Source: JBCCGE01 sp039029455
GTDB taxonomy: Bacteria; Pseudomonadota; Gammaproteobacteria; Arenicellales; Poriferihabitantaceae
Direction: 5' to 3'
Assembly: GCA_039029455.1 (NCBI GenBank)
Contig: JBCCGE010000044.1
Coordinates: 1-25,925 of the forward strand
Length of the DNA: 25,925 bases
Shown: positions 16,208 to 24,017 of the stretch, one piece after another
Position numbering within the stretch: position 1 is the first letter of the stretch
Layout: each line of letters opens with the position of its first letter
The notes under the pieces: model-generated
Database searches by the model: none
Seen by the model: only the letters and a program-made list of their open reading frames with translations
Told to the model about the DNA's origin: nothing
Position numbers and translations under genes: made by a program

Positions 16208-16897
16208 ATGGATATCGCACAAAGCTGGTTTGACCATCGTGTTCTGGAGAAGGGGTTCTGGCAGATTTTCGAGACACACTGCAGCCGCTACCTGACCGGC
16301 AATTCCTGGTTGATTGAAGGGGAGAGTGAGTGTGTGTTGATCGACACCGGTTCAGGGCTCGACAGTCTGCGAAGCTATATCGAACGCTTTACCGATAAAC
16401 CGATAACCGCTGTTGCCCTCAACTGTTTTTACGATCACGCCGGAGGCCTGCACGAATTCGACGTGCGCTGCGCACATGAAGACGACAAGCCCGGTATCGA
16501 AAATCCGAACCCTCACAGCTCAGCGGCCGCACATTATGTCTCGCCGGCGATGATGGAAAAACTGCCGCGTGCGGATTTCAGCCTCGAAAATTACTGCCTG
16601 AAAGCCACAACGCTGACGCGCGTGTTGCAGCACAATGACTTGATAGAACTTGACGACCGGCGATTTCGCGTCATTCATACTCCCGGAGTGACCCCGGGCA
16701 GCATCTGCCTGTATGAGGAGAACACCGGGTCACTGTTTACCAGCGACAGTTATTTCAAAGGCCCCGGAAACGTCGAGGCTCTGCCTCGGGATGCGGAGGG
16801 TTACGAGTTGTCAATGGAGCGGCTCTCGGCGCTGCAGGTCAACCGGGTTTTCCCAGGTCACTTTGATCCGATGGAGTCGTTTCCTCTCAATTCCTAA
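16208..16897 (+). CDS. Metallo-beta-lactamase-fold protein with altered metal site
   Basis: This 229-residue protein has the metallo-beta-lactamase fold: the LIDTGSG turn (residues 45-51), a D-H-A-G-G motif (76-80), HTPG at 157-160, TSDSYF (178-183) and PGHFDP (216-221). The metal-binding residues are only partly kept. The HxHxDH motif reads N72-C-F74-Y-D76-H77, and the third histidine (HTPGHTPGS in relatives) is Val161. Asp76, His77, Asp180 and His218 remain. This corresponds to loss of the site 1 ligands with site 2 retained, so it may bind one metal or have lost hydrolase activity. An AGGAGA ribosome site precedes it 11 bases after coaBC, so they are probably cotranscribed. The stop overlaps the convergent kinase gene by four bases. 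Substrate unknown. Confidence 0.82.
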   Translation: MDIAQSWFDHRVLEKGFWQIFETHCSRYLTGNSWLIEGESECVLIDTGSGLDSLRSYIERFTDKPITAVALNCFYDHAGGLHEFDVRCAHEDDKPGIENPNPHSSAAAHYVSPAMMEKLPRADFSLENYCLKATTLTRVLQHNDLIELDDRRFRVIHTPGVTPGSICLYEENTGSLFTSDSYFKGPGNVEALPRDAEGYELSMERLSALQVNRVFPGHFDPMESFPLNS

Positions 16898-18210
16898 AGC
16901 GGAATCTGGCAGGAGATTGTCGTGCCTTCCTGCAGTTGACTGTCGATGGTCAACGAACCCTGATGCGCTTCGACAATCATTCGGCAAAGATACAGACCCA
17001 GTCCGTAGCCTCCGGTTTTTCTCTGTCTTGACGGGTCGGCTCGATAAAACGGCTCGGTAAGATGCCGAATGTGTTCCTTTTCAATGCCGCTGCCATAATC
17101 TCGCACCGACACAAAAAAATCTTCATCAGTTTTTGACAACGTCACATGCGGCGGTGAGCTGTCTACTGGACTGTACTTGATCGCGTTGGTGAGGAGATTT
17201 CGCAACAACAGTTTGATTCGCATTGGGTCGACTTCCGCATTCACCGTGTCGATTTCAGAGTCGATCTTTGTGTTCGCAAACTCGTGATTGAGAAGATCTT
17301 CAACAAGCTGATCGACGGAGATGAATTCTCGCTGCAAGGTGGCGTGGCGGCTGTTGAGCTTTTCGCTCTCGAGAAGTTCAGTAATCAGCTCGTCCATTGC
17401 GGCAATATCTTTTTTAACTTCATCTGCTGAACTGGATTCCGGTAACAGCTCAAGGTTAAGCCGACTTCGGGTCAGAGGTGAGCGCAGTTCATGACTGATA
17501 CCCAGCAGCATCTGTCTTTTAGCTTCGAGCATTTCGCTGATGTCGTCGGCCATAGCGTTGACGCTGTCCGTCAGATCGCCGAGTTGATCGTCTCTTTGTT
17601 TGACTATGCGGTGTTCGAGCTCACCGGCCCCGATTCGCTTCACGCCATCGCGAATGTCCTGGATGGGTCGAAACAGTGCCCGTGTGGCGAGATAGATGAG
17701 GGAAAGAATGGCCAGGATCAGACCGATCAAAATCAATCCGTAAGGGCCACCTCGTCGCAAACCGCTCTGGTCCGAGATCTGGAAATAAACTTTGTAGGGC
17801 CCGCTTGTGGTTTCCAGAATGAGCTGCTCGTCGATTCGCCGAATGTTGTAGCGTTGACTGAGCTCGCCAAACCGTTTCAGTTTGACCTCGGCACTTTTCT
17901 GAAATCCTTTCAGCTCTTCGGGGTCCAGAATTCTCGCGGCTGTTGTCCACGAGTCTTCGGGTCCAAAGACATGAATATCCACCGGAATTTCCCGGGTTAT
18001 TTGTTCGGCTCTTTCGCGATCAGGTGGAATTCCCAGCTCTTCCTCCATCAGTTCCACATAGTGCACAACGAACGGCTGGACGCTTTGACGGAAATGGCGG
18101 GTAAAGCCTTTGCCCATGATCGAGCCGGCCATCAGTAACAGCACCGCGCCCGCGCAAATAAACAGCAGAATCAGTTTTGCGGAAAGCGAGTGGCTGATAC
18201 GGGTGAGCAA
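16894..18210 (-). CDS. Sensor histidine kinase (Cpx-like)
   Basis: This inner-membrane kinase has 438 residues. Membrane segments lie at about residues 12-32 and 156-176, with a periplasmic domain of roughly 120 residues between them. A HAMP domain follows (about 178-230), then the H-box GISHELRSPLTR with His240, the N-box LLTNAIKYSP with Asn342, the G1 box DYGSG and the G2 box GGYGLGL. It should autophosphorylate on His240 and pass the phosphate to the adjacent response regulator. It starts at a TTG seven bases after the regulator's stop; I see no better start, and the ribosome site is weak. The organisation and the Spy-like gene ahead of the pair suggest an envelope-stress sensor of CpxA type; the signal is inferred only. 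Confidence 0.92.
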   Translation of the reverse strand: MLTRISHSLSAKLILLFICAGAVLLLMAGSIMGKGFTRHFRQSVQPFVVHYVELMEEELGIPPDRERAEQITREIPVDIHVFGPEDSWTTAARILDPEELKGFQKSAEVKLKRFGELSQRYNIRRIDEQLILETTSGPYKVYFQISDQSGLRRGGPYGLILIGLILAILSLIYLATRALFRPIQDIRDGVKRIGAGELEHRIVKQRDDQLGDLTDSVNAMADDISEMLEAKRQMLLGISHELRSPLTRSRLNLELLPESSSADEVKKDIAAMDELITELLESEKLNSRHATLQREFISVDQLVEDLLNHEFANTKIDSEIDTVNAEVDPMRIKLLLRNLLTNAIKYSPVDSSPPHVTLSKTDEDFFVSVRDYGSGIEKEHIRHLTEPFYRADPSRQRKTGGYGLGLYLCRMIVEAHQGSLTIDSQLQEGTTISCQIPL

Positions 18211-18217
18211 TTGTCTT

Positions 18218-18895
18218 TCAGTTTTGTTCCGCAGCGCTGAAACTGTAACCCGCGCCCCAGACGGTTTTGATGTAGTCCGTGGGTTTCAGTTTTTGTCGAA
18301 GACGGCTGATCTGAATGTCGACGGCACGCGAGAACAACTCCACATCCCGACCTTTCAAATGATTAAGTATGTCGTCCCGACTGAATTTCTTGCCGGGGGA
18401 AGAGGCCAGTAACAGCAGCAGTTCGTACTCGTTGCTGGTGAGACTGACGTTCTCTCCGCCTACGCTCACCGCCTGAGTCGGCTTGTCGATAACCAGATTG
18501 ACGAATTCAAGAGTTTGTTTGCTTGAACTGACGCCTTCACTGCGTTTAAGAATATTCTGTATTCGAACAACCAGCTCACGCGGCTCGAAGGGTTTTGCCA
18601 GATAGTCATCGGCACCGAGTTCGAGCCCCACGACGCGATCCATGACCTCACCGCGGGCCGTTAGCATCACAATCGGAATGTCGCTGCTGCGACGGATGGT
18701 TTTACAGACATCAAAGCCGTCCTGATCGGGCAACATTACGTCCAGAATCACCAGGTCGAAAACCTCGGCCTTTAGCAGCGCCAGCCCGTCTTTGGGGTGG
18801 GTTGCACTGGTCAGATCCATCTTGAAACGCTTGAAGTATTCAGCCAGTGGTGCCGACAGGCGCTCGTCGTCGTCAATCAGCAGAATGCTCGTCAT
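18218..18895 (-). CDS. OmpR-family response regulator (CpxR-like)
   Basis: From ATG 18895 the protein is 225 residues, the standard OmpR-family size. The receiver domain has the acidic pair Asp9/Asp10, phosphoacceptor Asp52 in LVILDVMLPD, Thr79 and Lys101 in LAKPFEP. The C-terminal winged-helix DNA-binding domain includes LTSNEYELLLLLASSPGKKF and the typical end IKTVWGAGYSF. It is seven bases ahead of the kinase gene. The frame stays open upstream to an ATG at 19018 that overlaps the stop of the Spy-like gene and has a good AGGA ribosome site; that start would add 41 residues unlike the family. I favour 18895 by homology, but the ribosome site there is poor. Confidence 0.92.
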   Translation of the reverse strand: MTSILLIDDDERLSAPLAEYFKRFKMDLTSATHPKDGLALLKAEVFDLVILDVMLPDQDGFDVCKTIRRSSDIPIVMLTARGEVMDRVVGLELGADDYLAKPFEPRELVVRIQNILKRSEGVSSSKQTLEFVNLVIDKPTQAVSVGGENVSLTSNEYELLLLLASSPGKKFSRDDILNHLKGRDVELFSRAVDIQISRLRQKLKPTDYIKTVWGAGYSFSAAEQN

Positions 18896-19010
18896 GTGCT
18901 CAGAATTCACCGCAGTTTGGAACGATCCAAGTGTACCCATCAGATTGCCGGCATACAAACCGTAGTCGCTATCAGACGTATCGTCCGGATCCAGCAACCA
19001 GGCGCTGGTG

Positions 19011-19478
19011 TTATCCATTGTGATCCTGCCCCCATCTGCGGTGATGATCCTGTTGGTGCTCGATTCGTTTCTGCAACAGACCGACCATCTTGTCTCGCTG
19101 CGCCGAATCAAGACTGTCGGTCAATTGCGCCAGTGATGCAATCATCGTGCGACCCGAAGACTCCATGCTGTCAATGTTCTCACTCAGCAATGAACGAGCT
19201 GCTTCCTGATCGAGTTCATCGGCCGAAAGCAGCGGAACAATCTGGCGCATGGTGTCATCCTTTTTCGATCGCATCAGGATACCGGCCTGAATCATTTCAG
19301 CGGCGACCTGGTCGAGGATTTGGTTTTGTGCCTCGTTCAATTCCAGCTTGTGACTGATATGGCTTTTGATATGATTGCCCATCATTGCGTGTCGGTGATT
19401 GCCAATGTAGGCCGTCACAGAACCCACAACGCCCAGCGTCAAAACAGTCGCCAGCAGTACTTTCGTTCGTTTTTGCAT
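19011..19478 (-). CDS. Spy/CpxP-like periplasmic protein
   Basis: This 155-residue protein begins with a signal sequence (about residues 1-23: basic MQKRTK, then a hydrophobic core ending near VTAY). The mature part is helical and polar, with an LTxxQ-like motif in LELNEAQNQILDQV and a second candidate in LDSAQRDKMVGLL. It has His-rich segments at both ends (NHRHAMMGNH and EHQQDHHRRWGQDH), which could bind metal. These features fit the Spy/CpxP family of periplasmic chaperones and stress or metal-sensor accessory proteins. It is the first gene of an apparent operon with the response regulator and kinase. An AAGAGAT lies about 6 bases before the ATG. It probably feeds back on the sensor kinase, as CpxP does on CpxA; that is inference. 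Confidence 0.8.
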   Translation of the reverse strand: MQKRTKVLLATVLTLGVVGSVTAYIGNHRHAMMGNHIKSHISHKLELNEAQNQILDQVAAEMIQAGILMRSKKDDTMRQIVPLLSADELDQEAARSLLSENIDSMESSGRTMIASLAQLTDSLDSAQRDKMVGLLQKRIEHQQDHHRRWGQDHNG

Positions 19479-19606
19479 TTTCGATCTCTTAAGAAGGTTT
19501 TTTCAGTAGCGGCTATTGTGGGTGACGACATTCCAAAAAGCCTTTCATGACTGTCTCGCGTAGTTTCGAAACGTCTCAGGCTGTAACGAAATGTATTTGC
19601 CAGGCC

Positions 19607-20752
19607 ATGTCTGATTCGAACAAACTGATCGCTGCGGAAACCATCGCCGCTCAGGCGCTGGGACTTGAAGACGAAGCCACCGGCGCGATTATTCGACCGG
19701 TTCACGTTTCGACCACATTTGCACGTCACCCTGACTATGAACTGCCGGACGGGCGATCCTACATGCGCGACCACGGACCCACTCAGGCCCATGCCGAGTC
19801 CATTGTCTGCCGGCTCGAAGGTGGCGTCGACGCGCTGACATTCTCATCGGGTATGGCCGCGTGCACGGCGCCGTTTCATGCCCTGAATAAGGGCGATCAT
19901 GCTCTGGTGTCCGACACCATTTACCACGGTGTCTTATCCTGGCTTCATGAGTTTGCCGAGTCACGTGGAATTTCGTATCAACTGTTTGCCGCCGGTGACC
20001 TCGATGCATTGAAAAACGGACTGGAATCCCGGGATGCCGCACTGGTGTGGCTGGAAACGCCTGCGAATCCGAGCTGGGCCGTGACCGATATCCGCGCCTG
20101 CTGTGACCTGGCACACCAGTACGGTGCGCTGGTGGCAGTCGATTCCACCGCTGCAACACCGGTGCACACGCAACCGATTGCATTGGGCGCAGACATTGTT
20201 TGCCATTCGGCAACCAAGTTTCTCAACGGTCACACCGATGTGGTCGCCGGGGTGCTGGTGACCGCGAATGACAGTGCATACTGGCAGCGGATTCGTAAAC
20301 ACAGACTCCTCGGTGGAGCCGTGCTGTCATCCATGGATGCACATCTGTTGATTCGGGGGATGCGAACACTGTACCTGCGGGTGCGTCAGCAGTCTCAAAG
20401 TGCTCTGCAGATTGCGGAGTTTCTGCAGGCGCATAACGCAGTGGAGACCGTTCTCTATCCCGGACTGCAGTCCCACCCCGGACATGACATTGCGGTGCGT
20501 CAAATGCAGGATGGGTTCGGCGGGATGCTGTCGTTTCTGATACCTGGCAGTAAGACCGAGGTGATTCAGTGCCTGTCGAAAGCGAAGGTGTTCAAACGAG
20601 CAACTTCACTAGGTGGCGTAGAGAGCCTGATGGAGCACAGAAAATCCAGTGAATCTGACGTGACCCGCACACCAGACAACCTGATTCGCATGTCCACAGG
20701 GATTGAGCGCGTCGATGATCTGATCGCCGATCTGGATCAGATGTTGTCCTGA
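19607..20752 (+). CDS. Cys/Met-metabolism PLP-dependent enzyme, probably cystathionine beta-lyase
   Basis: This cytoplasmic transsulfuration enzyme probably cleaves cystathionine to homocysteine; cystathionine gamma-synthase or a gamma-lyase cannot be excluded. From ATG 19607 it is 381 residues, normal for the family. PLP contacts are visible: SSGMAA (residues 80-85), AVDSTAATP with Asp179, and the Schiff-base lysine Lys204 in HSATKFLNGH. SLGGVESLMEHR and IRMSTGIERVDDLIADL near the end are typical. An in-frame ATG at 19547 would add 20 residues without family similarity or a clear ribosome site. The gene is divergent from the Spy-like gene, and its 3' end overlaps the convergent methyltransferase gene by 16 bases. 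Confidence 0.9.
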   Translation: MSDSNKLIAAETIAAQALGLEDEATGAIIRPVHVSTTFARHPDYELPDGRSYMRDHGPTQAHAESIVCRLEGGVDALTFSSGMAACTAPFHALNKGDHALVSDTIYHGVLSWLHEFAESRGISYQLFAAGDLDALKNGLESRDAALVWLETPANPSWAVTDIRACCDLAHQYGALVAVDSTAATPVHTQPIALGADIVCHSATKFLNGHTDVVAGVLVTANDSAYWQRIRKHRLLGGAVLSSMDAHLLIRGMRTLYLRVRQQSQSALQIAEFLQAHNAVETVLYPGLQSHPGHDIAVRQMQDGFGGMLSFLIPGSKTEVIQCLSKAKVFKRATSLGGVESLMEHRKSSESDVTRTPDNLIRMSTGIERVDDLIADLDQMLS

Positions 20753-21435
20753 GTGCGTTTGCGGCGTTCGAGCGAAATGACGTTGTCTGATTGTTTTTTG
20801 GAGCGCTTCCGGTAGCAGCAAAACCAGCCCTCGTTTTGGCTGCCCTCAAAATACTGACCCGGTCGGCGCACAACTTCATCAATAACCAGTTCGTCCATCA
20901 GTGTGGAAAATGTCGGCCCAAATCCAGCGCCGTCCCAAAGTTCAAAATGAACGGTACAGGCCAGAACGCCCTCTGGTTTGATCACGCGAAAGATCTCCCT
21001 GAGACAACCCGCATCCACATGGCCGTGAGTGAAGGTTCCGGCGCAGATGGCGTTGCCGAATTCATTATCGGGAAACGGCAAGGTTTCGTTTAGATCTGCG
21101 GCCACCAGGCGGTCATATATTCCTCGGGTTTTCGCGACGTCCAGCATATTCTGAGATAAATCGATTCCGGAGATTTTGGTGAAGTTTCGCTCGACAAGAC
21201 AGTCACCGCAGAGTCCGGTTCCGCATCCAATGTCCAGCACTTCGTCCTGCTTGCTATCGCAAAGGGCGTACAGTATTTCAGCGATATTTCGCGGCGAAAC
21301 GTAGCCAAGTCCTTCAAGCATCTGGCGATCATACTCTTCCGCCCATTTCGCGTAGAATGCATTGCGATCGGCATCCGTAGTGAGCTTGTACGCTTCTTCG
21401 AGGAAGGTCTCGGCGTCGGTTGTAGGGTCAACCAT
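20737..21435 (-). CDS. SAM-dependent class I methyltransferase
   Basis: This 232-residue protein has the class I methyltransferase motif I, DEVLDIGCGTG (about residues 64-74). A motif II-like acidic turn follows in ISGIDLSQNMLDVAK, then DLNETLPFPDNEF and a motif III-like FRVIKPEGVL. It looks like Methyltransf_11/Williams-Beuren-type enzymes; the substrate cannot be read from sequence. The Cys-rich FCCYRKRSKKQ at the C-terminus is unusual. The gene stands alone, convergent with the PLP-enzyme gene (16-base overlap) and divergent from the PQQ-dehydrogenase gene. Confidence 0.85.
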   Translation of the reverse strand: MVDPTTDAETFLEEAYKLTTDADRNAFYAKWAEEYDRQMLEGLGYVSPRNIAEILYALCDSKQDEVLDIGCGTGLCGDCLVERNFTKISGIDLSQNMLDVAKTRGIYDRLVAADLNETLPFPDNEFGNAICAGTFTHGHVDAGCLREIFRVIKPEGVLACTVHFELWDGAGFGPTFSTLMDELVIDEVVRRPGQYFEGSQNEGWFCCYRKRSKKQSDNVISLERRKRTQDNI

Positions 21436-21525
21436 TTGAAAACCCCGGTGTGAAAACAGGATTGAATTTTACTTTAGTTCCGACTTTCTGTAAGTTATCG
21501 GCTGAAACTGATGGGGGTCAGATAA

Positions 21526-22791
21526 ATGCTCTTTGAAAAGATCGTATCCTGGGTTCGTTCACGCGCGTCTATTAAGTCCAACGTGTTGAGGCAAAGCGGG
21601 CTCACCGCCGTACTTTCCCTGCTCCTTCTTGACGGAGGCAGCGTGCTTCCGCAGTTTGATGTGCAGACCTTTGCCACCGGTTTTTCCAGGCCGCTGCTAA
21701 TGAAACAGGTGCCCGGCGACGACAGCAGGCACTACGTCGTTGAGCAGGGTGGCCTGCTCAAAGTCATAGAGAACGACGTTGTTCAGGGGACTCCGTTCCT
21801 CGATCTGGCCGCGGATGGGACGGATTTTGAAGACGAATGCAACGAAATGGGTTTTCTCGGGCTGGCGTTTGACCCGAATTACACCACCAACGGTTACCTC
21901 TACGTGTACTACAGCAGTTCCGAGACTGAAATCACAAATTGTTCAGGTTCCTCAGGCGCTCACACCAGCATCGTTTCCCGATTTACCCGAGACGGTGCGG
22001 CAAATTCCAATGTGGTCGACGAAAGTTCTGAGCTCGTCATTCTCGAAATACCTCAGCCGTATTCCAATCACAATGGCGGCAACATCGAGTTTGGTCAGGA
22101 CGGTTATCTGTATATCGGGCTGGGAGACGGCGGTTCCTTCAACGATCCCGATGAAACCGCTCAGGACACAACTGAACTGCTTGGGTCGATGTTGAGAATC
22201 GATGTCACCGATCCGACTTCCGGCACCTACGATATTCCAGGTGGCAATGAATTCAGCGGCGAAAACTGCCTCGGCGGTGGAACCGGAAATTGCGCGGAAA
22301 TATACGCCTGGGGATTGAGAAACCCCTGGCGGTGGAGTTTCGATCGTATGACCGGAGAGTTGTGGCTCGGGGACGTCGGTCAGGGCCAGTGGGAGGAGGT
22401 CAGTCGGGTCGGCGATGGCGATAATATGGGTTGGGATTGTCGCGAGGGCAATGAACCCTTTGAATCGACCGGGTGCAGCGGTGAGACATTTGTTGATCCG
22501 GTCGCACAATACTCTTCGTCTGGTGGAGGAAATCCGGACTGTTCAGTGACCGGCGGTTATGTCTACAGAGGTTCAGATATTCCGGAATTGCAGGGTTATT
22601 ATCTGTTTGCGGACTACTGTTCCGGAATAGTGAGAACCGTGGAATTTGACGCCGCGATCGGGTCGAACGAGAGAGTGCTTGAGGACTACGAGTTTTTTAT
22701 CTCTTCCTTCGCTGAGGACAATCAGGGCGAGTTGTACATTATGAACTTTTTCGGCGGTGCCATACTGAAAATTATTCCGATAGCGGATTAG
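21526..22791 (+). CDS. PQQ-dependent glucose/sorbosone dehydrogenase-like protein, exported
   Basis: This 421-residue protein has the GSDH six-bladed propeller fold related to soluble quinoprotein glucose dehydrogenase. Motifs seen are FATGFSRPLLM, MGFLGLAFDPNY, and PYSNHNGGNIEFGQDGYLYIGLGDGG, where His182 matches the catalytic base of sGDH. AWGLRNPWRWSFD and LWLGDVGQ are also typical. The first 43 residues contain a long, slightly atypical signal region with a hydrophobic core at about 26-36, so it is probably periplasmic. Several Cys (C105, C139 and later) could make disulphides. The sugar or other alcohol oxidised is unknown, and some members are not sugar enzymes. A GGGGGT run lies 9 bases before the ATG. 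Confidence 0.9.
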   Translation: MLFEKIVSWVRSRASIKSNVLRQSGLTAVLSLLLLDGGSVLPQFDVQTFATGFSRPLLMKQVPGDDSRHYVVEQGGLLKVIENDVVQGTPFLDLAADGTDFEDECNEMGFLGLAFDPNYTTNGYLYVYYSSSETEITNCSGSSGAHTSIVSRFTRDGAANSNVVDESSELVILEIPQPYSNHNGGNIEFGQDGYLYIGLGDGGSFNDPDETAQDTTELLGSMLRIDVTDPTSGTYDIPGGNEFSGENCLGGGTGNCAEIYAWGLRNPWRWSFDRMTGELWLGDVGQGQWEEVSRVGDGDNMGWDCREGNEPFESTGCSGETFVDPVAQYSSSGGGNPDCSVTGGYVYRGSDIPELQGYYLFADYCSGIVRTVEFDAAIGSNERVLEDYEFFISSFAEDNQGELYIMNFFGGAILKIIPIAD

Positions 22792-22895
22792 TTCGGCCAG
22801 GCGCCCGCGGCATTTTATGACTTCGCTGCGATCGTTCCGCGTTGATTCTTGTCATCAGCGGTACTCTCGTTTTTATAGCCCGTTACAATGCACGA

Positions 22896-23804
22896 ATGAG
22901 TGCAACTGTGACTACACACTCCGAGCTGTTGGCGTCGCTATCGGATGACGAAAAAGCCTATCTGACGCAGCGGTCCAATCAGGCTGGCGGCCGGCAATTG
23001 CTGTGGCATGGGAGCGTGATCGTTTTTCTGGCGATTGGAGTGGTGAAATTACCGGCCGGCTGGATTCTTCAGGTTCCGCTGGGGATCGCACTGGTTTTCT
23101 TATTTACGGCGCTGCATGAATGCATGCATCGAACACCCTTTGCAACAGACCGCTACAGCGACTGGCTGGCAAATTTCATTAGTCTTGTACTGTTCTTACC
23201 GAGCGAGTGGTTTCGGTTCTTCCATTTTGCCCATCATCGTTACACCCATCAGCCGGATAAGGATCCCGAGCTGGAAACACCGCTCCCGGATTCACTGACC
23301 AGCTACCTGTGGTATTTGACCGGGCTGTCCGTGTGGTGGTCGCAACTGTCGACTCTTGTGCGGAACGCGAGTGGAAAAGCTGAATATACATTCGTGCCCA
23401 AAGGCGGCAGACCAAAGGTGGTGAGGGAGGCCCGAGTCATGCTTTTGATCTATCTGACGTTATTCGCCATCACTATCGGCACCGGCAGCACGGTGTTGAT
23501 TGAAATCTGGCTGCTGCCCATCCTGTTAGGCCAGCCGTTTTTGCGGGTCTACCTTCTGGCTGAGCATCGACGCTGTCCGCACACCCGCAATATGTTCGAG
23601 AATACACGCACAACCTATACCCACGGGCTAATCAGAAAACTGGCGTGGAACATGCCGTATCACGTTGAGCACCATGCCTGGCCGTCAGTGCCGTTTCACC
23701 GTCTGCCCAACCTTCACAAGCACACCAGAATCCACCTCAAAGAGACCTCCAACGGTTATCTCGATTTTCATCGTTCGCTGGTCGCTGATTTGAACCAAAT
23801 CTAG
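22896..23804 (+). CDS. Membrane fatty-acid desaturase / hydroxylase
   Basis: Integral membrane di-iron enzyme of 302 residues. All three histidine boxes are present: HECMH (74-78), HFAHH (110-114) and HVEHH (256-260). Hydrophobic segments occur at about 38-70, 92-104, 136-150 and 181-221. It belongs to the FA_desaturase family and probably introduces a double bond into, or hydroxylates, an acyl or related lipid chain; the exact substrate is unclear. The frame is open to a TTG at 22842, but ATG 22896 fits the family start better. It follows the PQQ enzyme after a 104-bp gap, with no clear promoter or ribosome site. Confidence 0.88.
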   Translation: MSATVTTHSELLASLSDDEKAYLTQRSNQAGGRQLLWHGSVIVFLAIGVVKLPAGWILQVPLGIALVFLFTALHECMHRTPFATDRYSDWLANFISLVLFLPSEWFRFFHFAHHRYTHQPDKDPELETPLPDSLTSYLWYLTGLSVWWSQLSTLVRNASGKAEYTFVPKGGRPKVVREARVMLLIYLTLFAITIGTGSTVLIEIWLLPILLGQPFLRVYLLAEHRRCPHTRNMFENTRTTYTHGLIRKLAWNMPYHVEHHAWPSVPFHRLPNLHKHTRIHLKETSNGYLDFHRSLVADLNQI

Positions 23805-23818
23805 ACCAAGTCGACAAA

Positions 23819-23860
23819 CGGTAATATTCACGGGATAAATATTCCCAAACTACCGATTTT
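23819..23860 (+). terminator. Possible terminator after the desaturase gene
   Basis: A nested stem, CGGTA (23819) with TACCG (23851) enclosing GGGA (23832) with TCCC (23843), is followed by ATTTT. The stems are short and interrupted, so this is a weak candidate. Confidence 0.3.
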
Positions 23861-23881
23861 GTGCAGTTTTAACAGTCCGGA

Positions 23882-23897
23882 TGTGATGCAAATCACA
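23882..23897 (+). promoter_or_regulatory. Perfect CRP-type binding site
   Basis: TGTGATGCAAATCACA is a perfect match to the CRP consensus TGTGA-N6-TCACA. Its centre (23889.5) lies about 41-42 bases before the start predicted from the -10 box GATAAT (23919-23924). That is the class II activator position, overlapping the -35 region, where I see no good -35 hexamer. It therefore probably activates the TpsB operon through cAMP-CRP or a Vfr-like regulator. Confidence 0.75.
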
Positions 23898-23918
23898 GTG
23901 AAGCTGTTGGTTATCAGA

Positions 23919-23924
23919 GATAAT
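23919..23924 (+). promoter_or_regulatory. -10 box of the presumed CRP-activated promoter
   Basis: GATAAT within AGATAATAC differs from TATAAT at one base. The predicted transcription start is near 23931, giving a leader of roughly 87 bases to the TpsB gene. Confidence 0.55.
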
Positions 23925-23949
23925 ACGAAGCACAACGATTAACGGAGGT

Positions 23950-23995
23950 ATCGGTCGCAACGCGGAATGGTCGGATGACCTGTGTTTCCGCCGAT
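23950..23995 (+). other. Structured 5' leader: nested hairpin before the TpsB gene
   Basis: Three paired segments nest: ATCG (23950-23953) with CGAT (23992-23995), GCGGAA (23962-23967) with TTCCGC (23986-23991), and GGTC (23969-23972) with GACC (23977-23980). An eight-base bulge lies between the outer and middle stems on the 5' side. The structure ends 22 bases before the start codon and does not cover the ribosome site. I do not recognise a known riboswitch. Confidence 0.4.
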
Positions 23996-24017
23996 AAACC
24001 AAAATGGGAGAACCCAT

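Noticed and set aside
23941..24000. Cyclic-di-GMP (GEMM) riboswitch in the TpsB leader
   Set aside because: The conserved GEMM core sequences and the tetraloop-receptor arrangement are not present; only a nested hairpin is seen.
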